A stretch of DNA of 64,000 nt from Hyaloperonospora brassicae (GCA_947650285.1 CANTFL010000386.1:1-64000); one strand, 5' to 3'. Shown: positions 9,831 to 23,147, numbered from the stretch's first letter. Notes: generated by a model not told the origin, from the letters alone. Numbers and translations are program-made.

Positions 9831-12800
9831 CATGAAGAGATTGAAGGACGCGTTTTGGAAACGAATACAGTCGGTCATTGAGAAATTATGCCTCTCACCT
9901 TTCTCTTTAGACGCATACTGACTAGAAAGTGCTGACGTTGCTATTCGATGCGTTCGACATAGCCATTAGTCTGCTTGTCCTTACGAGATGGATAAATTGA
10001 AATTAAATGTACTTTATTTTCCTTATACTATATGCAATATGCCTCGTGATTAGAAGAAGATAAGTACAAAGTAGCTTTAGCTGCAAACCATACCTTGTCC
10101 GTCAAAGTTTTCTCGTTAAACGCTTATTTATTGAGGTTGCTGAATGAGCTCAACATTGTTACCGCTAACGGACAGAACTTAATTGAGGGAAGACCGACTT
10201 TTACGACGCCCGGCCGAAGGCATGCCACATCGGGCACACATGTACAGCGTCCTGGTAGTCCATTGAAATTGCGGCAGTCATATATATGTGTTACATAAGC
10301 ATTATATTCTTATCTTTCGTATATAATGAAGCTTTCTTTATGATCCTCTCACTCTTGTCATGTAGTGCAACTTCAGGGTGCGCGCCATCTCAAGTAGTAT
10401 GTCGTACAAGGTTGGCCGTCGTTGAGCAAAGAACACCAGCAGCCACTTAATTACTTAATTGTATAAGGAGACTCTAGCGTTTTAAGCTTTAACCTCTTTT
10501 ACTGCCCTTAAGGTATGCGAGTTGCCAGGCGTACTTATTTATGAAAGCGATAAATCACGTATCAGAGAGATCATCGAAGATAGACGTGTTTGGCCGTTTT
10601 AACGCTAGGTAATTTGACGAAGGGATAATATTTAGTTGTTTAGCTGCCGTAAACATGGCCGACTTAGTGTTGGCTGGCACCAATAACTGAATGCTCATGC
10701 TTCTTTGCTGTCTTGTTCTTAAATTGTACGAACGTTTATAAATGTTATGTTCGCTTTAATAAAGCAATGAATTTGCAATCAAAAAAATTGCGCAGATAAA
10801 TTACAACATAATCTTCATCGTAATTTTATCAAGGAGATTACTTAGCAGTAATGTATGGCTACTATACAATAAAACTATGTAGAATAGGTAAATTAATTTA
10901 CAGAGGTGCCGACTCGTCGGAATCTTTTACAATATTCACCATACCGTGCGCCTTAAGCTTGGCATTCGTATGTAGATAAACATACATTTGACTTTGTTCC
11001 AACAAATAAGTCGGATTGCTGTCGAAATGAAAATTTCCTGCCGCAATAGTCCGTTACGCTGATACTTCATTATTATGCATCGTAGATCGGCTATAATTAA
11101 ATGGTAATCTCCTATAGGCCTACCATCGCATACCGGGGATATGGGTAAATGTTTGTCGACAATGTAATCATATTCATATATATATATATATACATAAAGC
11201 ACACTATAATGCTTCATTTGGTCTGTATTTGACCCGATTATTCAATAGGTGGATCAGCAGTATATATTACCATCAAATTCTATTTGTATCATTTGCCTAA
11301 AAGGTTGATAATTGGTTTACTTTATCATAACGAAAATGTTAATGAGACCAAAAATGTTAAAAATGACTTGTATCTACTTCACCCCTTTCATGAGTGCTTC
11401 AGATATATGTAAACAATGTTCATCATCGAAATTGTTATACAGGAGTCTTAGGCCTAATTCTCGAGATCGTAAAGGCCTTTTTGTAATATTGAAAATACAA
11501 CTTATATTGGTTTAATCAATAAATGTAATTTGCGCTGAAATTTCCACAGTCAGTACGAAGCACAAGAGAATGGTAAATTGAAGCCATGACAATTAAAAGA
11601 GCCAGGTTATTGGTAATGACCAAATCGAATTTGCGATATAGGTTTTAGCGGATCGTTGCCACGATAGTGGGATTGTGTATCATTATAAAGTTTCTACAGA
11701 GGTATTGATGCATCTGAATTGCGTCAATTGTGTTTGCGCGTACACTATAAAATGTAGTTTGGACAGATTTTGATAGAGAGGTAAAATATGTGGTGTTCAC
11801 TTTATGCATTTGGTATATTTAGGTATATACATATATATCATCCGATCCACTTTTTTATTTGTATTTAAGTATTATAATAATTATCCAACGGTAAAAATAT
11901 CAGATGGTGAACACATGGTCAGATTAGGTAGTTTAAACGAAGACTTAAATCAATAATTGGTTTCTGTAGAAAATCATTGGATGTCAAATATTTTCAGGTT
12001 ATGCTTTTGCCAAATACATTGCTATTGATAGGTAAAGTTTCACGATGTCGTACTGTAAAAAAACTTACATTCGAGAAGGGTGGATAAAGTCCATCTGGTG
12101 GCCACATGGGACTGTTTTGACCGAATCCTTAGCGAGTCGAATCGATTTCGATTAACGCTGTCACAGGAAGGGAAGTAGTATAAATTTGAGCAAATTAGGC
12201 CAAAGGTTGAAGGGTTTGCAAGGAAATGTACATGCTGGGTTGGATTTGAAAGATATGCTAGGAGGTTTCGCAGGCTACATAATATATTCGAAGGGTTCTC
12301 TAGTGGATAGCACGTGGTTTATTGTGGGTAAATGCTATTTATGTGATGGGGCGCCACCGTTGCGCGTTTTGCTATAAGTATATAGCAGTCCCCAATATAG
12401 TTAGTATAGCTAATTACATATAATACATGAGTATTGTATGGTGAAACCGAGATGTATATCACAACGCTTTCGATTGTTATATAGCTGACATGTGGGATTG
12501 TGACACATATCAGCCAGTCCAATATGATTTACCAGTGAGTAGCTCTCAGGCGTTTAAATTTACTCATAATTTGCTATATACCAACATATCAAATTCTGTT
12601 TTTTATTTTGGTCGAATTACGCGTATAAGAAACGAGCGGTAAAATTATTTTGAAATAGGGAACCTGAAGGCCAACGGATCCGAGAAAGTAGGTACCGCAC
12701 ACCAAAGAGAGGGTGTTAGATAGAAAGAATGTAACATTCTTAAAAATAGTCATTGAAAATAGAATTTGCAAAAGTAATTTTGGGATATAATGGACAGGGT

Positions 12801-13089
12801 GCGGGATAAATGGTACGTAAAGGAGTCGTACACGATTACGTATCGGTAGTCTGGGTCACTATGGGTAGGCCTAGGACCCTTAGTGACGCGCACGGTCCCT
12901 CATCGATAGACCTTGGTCCTCGATCGGTATACCCCTCCTCGCATTGGTAGACCTCAATCCCTTAGTAGCTCTATGCTACTCCTGTCCAGTCAAGTATGAT
13001 GCCAGAGCCTAACGCGAGGATACAGTAGATAAGTATAATAGCGGGACAATACTGGATAATTATCAATTTAAGACCTACGTGGCACGTCG
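9831..13089. other. Gene-poor AT-rich region, no supported features
   Basis: Only short chance ORFs are present (up to 93 codons), none with recognisable motifs. A (TA)n run lies near 11185-11215. A locally GC-richer patch at 12810-12990 contains phrases such as GGTAGACCTTGGTCCTCGAT and may be a decayed GATC-type repeat of the Gypsy family. Confidence 0.5.
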
Positions 13090-13630
13090 TCGTCGTGCTT
13101 AAAGAGATAAATTTCTAAGTCTTTCGGCCTCTTCCAAGGTAGATATAGACTTTGTCCATCTCCCGCAGAAGACAATTGCGTGGCAATACAATCTGTAAAT
13201 AGAATTTCTGGAAGTTTTTGGCCTGTCGGTTCATCGAGTAATGCCCGCTAAGATTCGCTAATAAAACTGCCTGCCGACTCCGTGGTCGCGGAGAAAAGCA
13301 AAAGTCAGGTGGTTTAAATTACTATATAGCTAAGGAACGGTAGACATTTGGCTATAATCCCAATCTTGATCAAGCCGGTCGAGCGACCACCTACTGTTCC
13401 ACCAAGTGAAACGAATCCATTCGGGGACCAAATTCTACATCTATCAAGGTGAATACATCTACGCCTCCGTCCAAGTCTACCGAAGAGTGCAACCCGCCAT
13501 CCAAAGGGCACACAAGGTAAGTCAAGGTTCATACGCGGCATCGGGTATCTTTCCATGAGCCGGCAGTCCGGCGCAGTGAATCTTTTGGGAGCTCATCCCG
13601 CAGTTTTAAGACCCACTCCGCCACATCTTA
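13090..13630 (+). mobile_element. Old Gypsy LTR remnant, opposite orientation
   Basis: The reverse complement of the 6746-7772 LTR is recognisable. The clearest blocks are GAAGAGTGCAACCCGCC near 13481, CACACAAGG near 13509, and CCGGCAGTCCGGC near 13560, matching the GCGGGTTGCACTCTTC and GCCCGGACGACTG blocks of the intact LTR. The rest is too diverged for exact ends. Confidence 0.55.
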
Positions 13631-16600
13631 ATATGAGACAGAAAGACGCACAGACAGGTGTGATCATGTTGTTGTCGCTAATGTGGCGAGACTTCAAGCA
13701 TGATAAGCAAATTAACTAGATCTTACGATATTTGTACAAAAGTGAAGTACTGATAAGCGATATGGAGTGTGTACAAGACAGCGAATTGTAATAACCTTAC
13801 GCGATAAAACAACGTTTAAAATTCTACAATGTGTCTTATCTGGTATGTTAAAGGTTTACGCTGTTCACTTAAAACAAGATCGAAGGTCTATGACGACAAG
13901 ACGATCTATTGTATCGCGATTTATGTATCGATCAATGCTACAGAATATCCATACGACTCCTAACATAAAAAGAAACGTAAAGGTGGAGAGAAACTGATGA
14001 ATATTATGACTATTGTGCGTCGTAGGTAGATGGCTATAGCTGGAGGATTCTCATACTGACGCGTCAAACTTAATGGAGAAGATCAGACTCAACATTTAGT
14101 CATGTTCCTGACATATGAATGTATGTCAATATTCTATAATATTCTGTATACTGCGAAATACCAACAATAAAAGTATGACCCAAAAATAAAGTGTATGTTA
14201 CATACTTAAATTATTGGCGTCACCATCGATTTATAGGCTAGGACGATGAGGCACTTGGCGAAGGAAGCGATCTGACCTTTATAGATATTTTAGTTGTAAG
14301 TGCACTCCTCACATTGGGATATTTATGGGATACATTAATTATTATTATTGCTGATTCATATAAATTCTCTAATATTTATTATGCACACACGATACGCGTT
14401 GTCCTGAATCGGCCAATGTCGTATTTGTAATTCCAGATCTCTATAACTTTTCAATTGTTTCGGTACAGTAGACCGTTTTTGGATCATTTAACGAATATCA
14501 CGCATATTTTTTAGACAAGATGATTGAATGTGGACGCACTAGGCAAGAATTACGATTGATAGCCATATCGGCTAACTAATGTTGCACATATCGATGTGAA
14601 GATTGTAAGATCGTTCAAGTGCTACATGGTCAAGTGGGATGTAGGATAGACGGCAAGGATTAAGTTCACAATATAGATACAACAAGCTCACGATCTACAT
14701 ACTCCGATCTCTATACAAAGCTTTTCGTTTTGAATTCGAATCATCCTCAGTCCTTAAAACAAAGCAAGATTAATAGCTACAAAACCAAGTTCATTACAAT
14801 CTATTACATCCAACTCAACTGACGGGTACACAAGATGAGCACAAGGCGTTAAAAGCACACATTCGTAGAAAATAAAACCGGGTACAGGTAGCTGCGAAAC
14901 GACAACAGTGCGTAGCAAGCTCTCACTGCCTTCAGGGATATGAAGTGCCCAGTTAGGTTGGAATACAAAAAAATGGTTATGGCAAGGTTTAGTTCTACAC
15001 ACTGGAGATTAGTATAGCAAAGGAATCAGTATTAATAGATTTAAGTCCTAAAAAAGTATTGTCCTATCAGTCCTAACTTAAATATATTAATGCTAAAGCA
15101 TGTATGGTGACGTCTACTCACCACCTATTGCGCGCGTACGGCAGCGATTGGTGGGTTGATATAGTGCTATATCAATCAATGCGTAGACCCTTGAGTCACC
15201 GCAACAATGTTGCTGATCTTATTGCAATTGTAGTTAGAATATTTGACTCAATATTTATTATTATTATTGATATATGATAATCTTATTTAAAAGATTTTCA
15301 CCGTTACAGTACTTCTCCGCAATTCGGCTACTATGGGCTAAGTAAAAAGTGGTCGATCAGTCATCAATAACATGTTATCCACTATGCCACATTGCCTCCA
15401 TATATACCGGGCAAAAATAGATGAAGGCCTACGTGGTTTTTTTACTTTCTTATTTGGGCTTTGCTAGTCAACTAGCAAAAAGGTTGTCGATCGCGATGAC
15501 TACTTTACGAGGCTGTGGAACCTACTTCGTGACAAATCATTTTAAGCAAGACTTTTATAATACCGCGGCGTCTCTGTTGGTTGTCGGCAACTCACAAAAC
15601 GACAAGATTTAGAAATTGCGCATATATATCAAATCAATATTGCATAATGAATGAAGATCCAACCACTACCAAGATTGAGATTTATCGCGGAATACAATTC
15701 TTCTATGCGAAACGTTATCTTCCACGGATGAGCCGCTTAAAATCCGCGCTCTAATTGAAAATATCAATGACGACCGAATTCTGTTAATGCGCTCGTCCTC
15801 CAAACTCTAATGCAGATATGATTAGCTTTGCAACTACGCAAGGCTTGCAAGAACTGTTTCAATTTTAAATTTGTCCAGGTGCATTTGATTTAAGGTGCTT
15901 TTGTAGTTAAAGAAGAATAATTGCAAAATATCTTGCACTCGTTCTGTCATGGAGAAAGTGATGTACTGTCTTGGTGCAGAAAATATATTATAAAATGACT
16001 GGGACTTAAACTCAGTAGTTATTGTTAAAATCAAGATTATTCTTTGGTGAGGTTAGCCTTAATCTCTAATTGTTTCTAAATGCGGTAGCGCTTCTGCGTC
16101 CAGTTCGCTGTGTTCGACTCTTAATATTACCTAGGGTTATTTGTTGGTACTTCTGGGCGACAGGATTAGTTTTTCTAAGGCATGCTGCTCGCGGGTCGTA
16201 CTACCATGTCCCTGCCCACTTAACTAATTCGAGTTATGGACCTTCTGCACTACCTGTTCTTTATACAGTCACCAACATCTTGGTCATAGTTTCGGTTTTC
16301 ACCTAACGCTGAATTGATGTAACGTCCAAAAACGAACGAACAAATAGACAATCCATTATAATCACTTGTTCATATTTTGTACATTAGAAAATGCGTCTTG
16401 ACGCAAACTGGATGGATATCGGGTCGTGCAGGCTAGTTATTTATTAATACATCCAGCTAAATCATGTTTCCTGAATTCTGAGACATTATATACGACATAA
16501 GACTATAAAATTTTCATCCAAATTTACTCGACGGAATCACCACCGGACTATTATATGATGTGAAGAAAATTTCACTATTACTATCGCGTTGCGAAGAGCA

Positions 16601-16949
16601 CTTTCATTCAATTTGTAGTGGTCTCGATTTTAGCGAAATTGAGCCTACCGCCATCACATGAACAGCGTAGAACAAAGTAATTCGACGGATTTAGCTTGAT
16701 AGGGCACAGGATGTCAATTTTTTTTGTCAACTTCATCTTTAAACTCCTCATCATCATGGGGATCGAAACAAGGTGACATTAGGTTGGAAGCAATCTTCAT
16801 CAAGAAACTATAGATTCTTTCACTGTTGCTGCATCAAGAGGGGGATCCGCATATACTAATCCCGACCGGTTGACAATATCTTACGGTGTATCAACTTGGC
16901 GACAACGCCAGATGTACGTCACGCGCCGTTATTTGCCGAATCATGGTCG
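13631..16949. other. Gene-poor AT-rich region with one small-LTR block
   Basis: At 15100-15190 the sequence CACCACCTATTGCGCGCGTACGGCAGCGATTGGTGG is the reverse complement of the block that recurs in the TGTAACGGGG-type LTRs at 40-42 kb, so a decayed inverted copy lies here. No other coding or structural feature was supported. The ORFs present (up to 82 codons) look like chance. Confidence 0.5.
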
Positions 16950-18000
16950 TTGTGTAGTGGACGAGGTTCACCAAATTGCTGATTGGTGCCACCTCTCGAC
17001 CGGGGACCAGACGACCGACTGTCCGAGGGGTATTTCGATTCCGTGTATCTTCTTCCTCAACTTATGTACACGTCGGTAGGGCAGGCTGCACTCTTCTCGG
17101 TAGGATCGCGTCAAAGCTTACTTGACCGTGTTTGAGACGTGGATCTTCGCGTGGAAATCTTCACACGATCACAAAGCACCTTGTAAGTACTCAATATAAG
17201 CTACCTGGACTTCAACGAGATTGCCTCGTCCTATATGTAGATCTTGATCTTCTTAAGATTTATAGATTACTTGAGGCGTCTCGCGGTCTTGATCACCCTT
17301 GCTTTTTTGCTGCATATTATTGCAGTTGTCTTGATGTCTAGAGAGTTTTATATACACCTGGCCCAACAGTTCAGGCGCGACACTTTGGTAGACGAGAGGC
17401 GTAACCTTTTGATGTCGTTTGGAGGCCTAAGATACAGCCTGGAAGAGATATAGCTTATCTTTAAAGTGACGTGGCTCTTTATCAATCTATTGCCTAGCCA
17501 TCAATGCTAGCATCAAAAAAATCTTGGCCAAATTATCTAGAAAACAGATTAAACTTGAGAAACGCGCGATATTCTTGCCTTAATCATCGGGAGGCCAACA
17601 CACCTTCCTGTCCTTCGGAAAGATTATTTGCCCTGACTCTTGCCCAGATTAATCCATGTTGAAGTCCTTGATTGCGTAACCGAGCGTATATATCCAATTG
17701 AAATTCTATTTTCAGCTAGACGATATATGGTCTGCGTCGGATCGGACGTGTGACACCTGTGAAACAGCGAAAGGCCAATATGCGTTCCTGCCGGGGAATG
17801 TGCCACGTTGCGCGCGGATGAAAATTCAAGTGATCTAGAAGCTTATCTATCAGAGACGCGTTGCAAACTTGAATGTCGATAAGTTGAAGCGAGTTCTACT
17901 GGGGTAGGTAGCCACTCGTCGTATGTAGAAGGAAGCAAATCGAACTATTGTTTAATGTTCGCCATCCAATTAAGGAACCTACGAAGTAGCCCACCTATGC
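16950..18000 (-). mobile_element. Old, diverged copy of the Gypsy LTR
   Basis: The same order of blocks as in 6746-7772 can be followed: ACGACCGACTGTCCGAGGGG near 17010, TTCCGTGTATCTTCTTCCTC, GGCAGGCTGCACTCTTCTCGG near 17080, TGACCGTGTTTGAGACG, GTGGAAATCTTCACACGATC near 17150, and a tail resembling TGTTTAATGTTCGCCATCCAAT near 17950. Many substitutions and indels separate it from the young copies. Ends are approximate. Confidence 0.7.
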
Positions 18001-18702
18001 AAAAAGCACTCGCCACGCGTCATTCAATCAATCACTTTGTCTCTTTTACATCGTAGGATTATTGATTTATCCCCCACCTCTGACTCAGTTTAGAATCGGA
18101 TCTCGACTATTGACTATCGAATCCACTCTTGGATCGGATTTCATCATAGGTATGATCCTCTTTAGATCGAATCTCTCTCTGATTGGATCCACGCCTAGAT
18201 CGGATCCGATGTTCGAGATCCACCCATCCAAACTTTGTACTTAGTCCAAGTACCACGATATCTATTCTTCAGTACATTTCTTTCACCATTATACGATCCA
18301 CTTACCCAAAGTTATATACTTTAGAAATTGACACTGGGCTCAAAACACTACTTTATAAACGAATTGCTTTAGCGCTTCGTTATCGACTGCGCTTCTTCAT
18401 TTATCCTAATTCAAAATTACGATTATTCTGCTCTATTTGTGAGAGAGGTAAATGAGTAAAACTTTCGACCTCCCGTAGTTTCGGCGGGCAATAAAAACAC
18501 AAGTTGATACGATCCTTTCACAGGATAAAGTATTCTATGTTCTGTCTGGAATATCCGTGTTTAATCGTATTGATCTCTAGGCGAAATGGCTAAGTCTTGA
18601 CGGGTACGCCTCGAAACGCTGAATTTGCGCTGTTATTATCGTGTGTCTATAATTCGACTTGACAGTGACGCAGCTCGCAAGATAAAGAACGTGCAGAGAA
18701 AG
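18001..18702. other. Region with GATC-containing degenerate repeats
   Basis: Between 18080 and 18330 phrases of the form CGGATCTCGA, TGGATCGGATTTC and TAGATCGAATCTC recur at about 25-30 bp spacing. This is a degenerate relative of the GATC minisatellites in the Gypsy family. The rest (18460-18700) shows nothing recognisable. Confidence 0.5.
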
Positions 18703-19682
18703 TGTGGTGAAGTGGTGATCGCTCTTTTAAGAAGTCGATCCTAACTCTCCACTGGAGCCCGGACGACTGGCTAACGGAGGGGGTACTCACATTCCGTGTT
18801 CTTGATTGTCTTCCTCACATTGTGTAACCGTCCGTGAGGCGGGTTGCACTCTTCTAGGTGGACTCGTGTCAATGGAGAACTTGACCGTGTTTGCGATGGG
18901 GTCGAGGTTCGATCACGGTGTGGAAATCTTCACACCACGATCGGGTTTGGTGTGATCACGTGGAATTTGTCACGCGATCACTTGTATGCTTGTGGGGTGC
19001 TCGATATGAGTCACCCTGATCTGTAACAGATCGCCGTTTCCAAATGTAGACCTTGACTCGCGAGCCTTCTGACCACTTGAGCCGTCTCGCGATCTTGGGT
19101 CCTCAACCACAAAGGGTTTCCTGCGTCCAGTCGCAGTTGGGGTGTTCCAGGGATATCACTTGATTAAAGTATGTAAATCTTTCCTTGACGTCGGGTGGCC
19201 AATGATCCACCCGAAGGAGAAGTCGACACGTGTACTTTGAAGCAAATTGAACTCTGTTTAATGTTAACCAATCAAACCCAACAACCATATCCATACCCAT
19301 GTCTTGGACATCGTTTGCCACATGTCGCTCTCTCTGGACGGTAGCGATCTTGTACTTGCATGACCCACACCTGAAAAACTTGTCTGATCGCGATCACATA
19401 CCTGATCACTGATCACGATCTCGATCGCTTCCTGAATGCGATTTCCTTGCTGATCGCGGTTCCCTTCTTGATCGACTGATAGCCAACGTTACCTTCCGCC
19501 TCATACCTTGACCCAAGATCGCAGGTCCCAACCTGCCCGACCTGATATCCATTTTAGTCTGACTGTCCAATGGACGCGATCTGACCAGATGTGGGACCGG
19601 GCAGCCAACCGTTAAGTGGCTCGGACATAACGGGAATGCGATCAGTTCCTCTACAGCGAATTTCCATAGTCGCTTTACCACA
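18703..19682 (-). mobile_element. Solo LTR of the same Gypsy family (980 bp)
   Basis: Nearly collinear with 6746-7772, with identical ends (TGTGGT...ACCACA), and no gag or pol on either side. The preceding AAAG and following TAAG may be a worn 4-bp target duplication with one mismatch. Relative to the 5' LTR it lacks about 36 bp near 19145 and about 30 bp in the GATC cluster. A solo LTR arises by recombination between the two LTRs of a full element. Confidence 0.88.
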
Positions 19683-19834
19683 TAAGCGGGCGCATTAGGC
19701 TTACCTTGCCCGACTCTCAGGGGCTCCATTAAAGAATTGCTTGTATATCTTTATGATCCATACCTTGAAGACATCTAGCTACCCAAACACATTGGACTTG
19801 TGATGCTAAAGTCCGAAGGCCCAACACGTCCAAC

Positions 19835-20176
19835 TTAGTCTATTTGGACAAATACTACTTGCATTTCTTCGTCAGCAGCACGCTGATCCTGCTGCTTTCT
19901 CGGCAGTTTGATATTTTGAACAACGTCTTTTTGCAAGAGTTTTGCCTGCCGAGGGCCTGTATGTTGAATCAAGATTACTTTGGCCTGCGCCTTATCATTT
20001 TTATGCTCTATGAACTTGGAGATGGCAGCATGCTGCGCGTCTCCTTCTAGGACGAACGACATGGCACTGGTGGCGGGTCTGCCAACCGTCAAAATTATTC
20101 GTTTTACCGCCGCCCGCATGATGTCACTCATGGGATAAGCCTTTACGCGTGGCGTGAAAGTCGTTCGCTTTGTCAT
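19835..20176 (-). pseudogene. Possible MULE-type transposase fragment
   Basis: A 113-residue frame includes SAMSFVLEGDAQHAAISKFI followed by a KVILIQHT segment. This resembles the part of oomycete Mutator-like (MULE) transposases in which a SFVLE..QHAA block precedes a strand ending in the second catalytic Asp. Here that Asp appears as Q or H. The frame starts MTKRTTF and ends without the downstream CxxH region. The match is from memory of the family and is weak. Confidence 0.35.
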
Positions 20177-20449
20177 CTAACATGTTCTTGTCGGATGAAA
20201 AATCCGTGGTCGCTGAACGAACCACAAAGTGCTCCCAGGTGTAACAGGGCACCCTTGGATTGTACTGATAACTGTTCGGGTTACCTACACTGGCATCAGC
20301 GTAAGCAAGCGTTCTGTGAATTCACGTACACTGTGCGTGAAGAGGCAGTCCTTTTATACGGTGCGTTTGGAAGCAGGGATGTAGAACTATAAATATTTTT
20401 TTTGTAAATTAAATTTTCTGATAAAGCGCTTTTGATCTTAATCTAACAA

Positions 20450-20535
20450 TATGATGTAACATACTACTGTAGTAATGCAGGAGCTCGCTCACCACCCACT
20501 GCGCGCGTTTAGCAGCGATCGTAAATTATTTGATT
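20450..20535. repeat. Inverted remnant of the TGTAACGGGG-type LTR
   Basis: GCTCACCACCCACTGCGCGCGTTTAGCAGCGATCGTAA is the reverse complement of the CGCTGCTRGACGCGYRCAATGGGTGGTGAG block found at 40420, 41230 and 41630. Confidence 0.55.
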
Positions 20536-21405
20536 AAAGATAAGACCCATATCAAAGAGTATGTGGAGCGGCTCTGAATCATACCTTCGAAGGTAATATT
20601 CCTTTGTTATCTACCTAAAAGGGAAAATATTGAAGATTATTACCAATTATGATAACAATAACATTACTATCATTTGAGGTCAATCACACTTTACGGACCC
20701 CCACAGTTACACGGTGCCAGAGTACGAGACAGACACCCTCAAAAGTACCAGGAATCGGAGTGCTGCTAGCGTTCGTGTTGGCAGATGCTAGCGAGCTCCT
20801 GCAATAAATGTTGCGAGTTTTGCGTCCCACGTTTTCTCGGCAGCGATACGGGCATTCATGTGCCTTCACGCACCATAAACCATCGAGACTACACGAACGG
20901 AAGCAACCCTGGGGTGGAGGTTTGATCAAGCGCTGAATCCAGGGGTAAATCGTAGAGGAGCCGTTCGTCTCGAGTGCTGCTTTTATGCGCTTGGAGCCCT
21001 GTTTGACACGCTCTTCCGTCCTTCTGCGTGTTGACGCTAGACTTGTCGCATGAGCGTAAATGCCTCGTGGCTGCGGAGGGTGAGAGATGACGAATATCGC
21101 ACAAGGTGTCTACGGCAAGAATTCGTCCAAGAAGGGTATTTTAAGGAGGACCGATCATGAGAGACACGACTACCGACGTTTTGTTGGCAGGATGGTGGCT
21201 CGGCTGTGGAGTGCAGTGCCTGTTCCGGTCCCTGCGTATTATCTACCGCGACGTGGCGTGCCTAAAAGCTGTCTAAAAGGTGTCCCACAACGAGAGAGCC
21301 GGTCGTCTTTCGTGGATCAACGTCGCCCGATTCAACCCGTATCCTTAGCAGTGTACTGTTCTTGGGCACAAAGTCTTGGCGCTAGGATCAGTTTCATTGC
21401 AAAGC

Positions 21406-22099
21406 ATTCCCATCTTTTCACTGTTCAGCTCGAACCAGGTGTCTCCTCAGCCTCTCCCACGGGGCAGCCCCTTCGGCTGGAATCCTCCCTCTGGGAGCCG
21501 AGGTGGGTGTTTCTGCCTTAAGTATGTTGCGCTCGCAACCGTCAGTTGCGGGTGCGGCCATGTCGCGGCAGATACTGCGACCCGAGTTCCCCGTTTCATC
21601 GCATCGGCGGTCGCGCACTACAAGTCCGGCGGGCCGCACCAGCGGTCTCTGAGGAGAAGGCACCGCGAGTGAGGCGACCCCCGCGCCACGCGTCATTGCT
21701 TCGGCGATCGTACATACCAGTGTTGGAGGGCACTCGCGCGACCGCAGGGACCGTCTATCGTCAAGGTAGCGTCTTCCATGTTCTGTGCCTTCGCTCCGGC
21801 GATACGCAACTTCGGTTGGTCGGCCGCGTTCGCAGTCGCCACCCTCGGATCAGGCGTCTTACCTAGATGCATTGTCACTGCTCTGTTGCACAGGGTAGCG
21901 TCGCAATGAGAGCGCTTGAATGGTAGGCTGTTTTAGGCTTTGATGGGTCCGTTTTCGAACCTCCTTACCCCTCGCCTCATATTTCTTCGGAGCCCACGTT
22001 TTGGTCCCGGCTCCGAATTGCAAATCCTGGCTCATTCACTTCAGTCACCTTGGTACACTTAACTATGTCAACAGACGCACATAAATCTCTGTCAGGTTT
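21406..22099. mobile_element. GC-rich 694-bp insertion with 9-bp target-site duplication
   Basis: TTGCAAAGC occurs at 21397-21405 and again at 22100-22108. The paralogous region in copy B (57733-57750) has a single TTGCAAAGC and none of the intervening DNA, so this is a clean insertion. It is GC-rich compared with its surroundings and encodes no recognised protein. Internal palindromic patches are present, for example GGGGCAGCCCC at 21461. There are no obvious terminal inverted repeats and no poly(A). It is most simply a non-autonomous or 5'-truncated element of unknown family. Confidence 0.75.
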
Positions 22100-22232
22100 T
22101 TGCAAAGCCGATGAGATAGAATTCGTGTGCGTTCCTCAATGAGTCACCTGATCAGGTCCTCAACGATTCACCTGGTCTCGTTCTGAATAAATCAGGTCCT
22201 CTCGTCTCTACAATTCAGGTGGTCTCTCGTTC

Positions 22233-22249
22233 CTCATTCTGCAAAATCT
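22233..22249 (+). promoter_or_regulatory. Oomycete initiator (Inr) of effector copy A
   Basis: CTCATTCTGCAAAATCT matches the oomycete Inr consensus TCATTYYNCA followed by A/T. It lies about 25-40 bp before the effector ATG and is shared with copy B at 57794-57810. Confidence 0.75.
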
Positions 22250-22273
22250 CTCGCCAAGCGCAGATCGCGCAGC

Positions 22274-23147
22274 ATGCATATGTACTGCCTGCTCTTCTTG
22301 GTCTTCTTCGTTGTGAACGGCGTCCTGACTCATGTTGCCGCCTTCGATCCGAGCGACGCCCTTCATTCCAAAGCGACTGCGACCACGACGGAGGAACCGT
22401 CGACGACCAACGATGCAGCTGTCAACATACGTGCGCCAAAGGGTTGGACTGGTGAGGAGAGAGGCCCTGTGCTTGACAGCATATTTGGACCGACGAAGAA
22501 AGCATTCGAAAAGCTGATGGGCTATATCCGCTCGTTTCTACCTTGCTTCCGTCAAGAACAGCCTGTCAAGAAAGAATATACGCTTGTTCATGGAAATAGA
22601 GAAGTGCCGCTCTCGGACATGGCCCCAGAAATTGTGCTCGAGATGTTTCAATCCGAGGAATTTCGATTGTACATTTCGCTCGAAGTAGCCGCGCTATATC
22701 GAAAAAACAGGGGCAAAAAAGGCGTTTTCTGTCAGAAAAACGGTGCGACTTCTGGAACAATGTCCTATTAAAGACGAGGCGGTATATGCACGTGCCCTTG
22801 CCAGGCTGGTGGATCATCCTGAATGGAAAATTTTTGCTGAAGCGGTGCAGACACGTCGCTTTCGTCGAATGATCAAACGCGGTGTGCTTCCAAATGAGCT
22901 TGAACGTCTCCTTCTACCCCCTGGTTCCCCTGGTCGCCCTGATAAGTCAATCGTCGATTTACCGAAAGATGATCCTATTTTTCGCGCCTACAAAGCCTTC
23001 GTCTTAGAATTTTTCGGCCATTATGACCCTGTTGGACGGGAGAAGATGGAGTCCTTCTTTTCCCTGGACGACGGCGCTAAAGCGGCTAATTATGTGACCC
23101 GATTGGAAAATAAGATCATAGAAGACACTGACCCGAACCACATTTGA
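22274..23147 (+). pseudogene. Secreted RxLR/WY-like effector paralogue, frameshifted
   Basis: The N terminus has a hydrophobic signal peptide (MHMYCLLFLVFFVVNGV to about residue 23), then an acidic/Thr-rich spacer, an NIRAPKG segment where an RxLR motif would lie (R-A-P-K, degenerate), and a GEERG EER-like motif near residue 60. The frame from 22274 stops at 22771. The matching C-terminal half continues one base out of phase to 23147, with the switch located between 22689 and about 22730, where two A6 runs lie. The intact paralogue at 57835-58743 supports the two halves having been one gene. The middle region is shorter and more diverged than in copy B. Either a sequencing error or a real inactivation is possible. 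Family effectors are secreted and act in host plant cells; no specific target is inferred. Confidence 0.78.

Noticed and set aside
18703..19682. LTR pair with 6746-7772 as the two ends of one 13-kb element
   Set aside because: Both LTRs have the same orientation, but the DNA between them is unrelated AT-rich sequence and old repeats, while gag and pol lie to the left of 6746; 18703-19682 is better read as a separate solo LTR.
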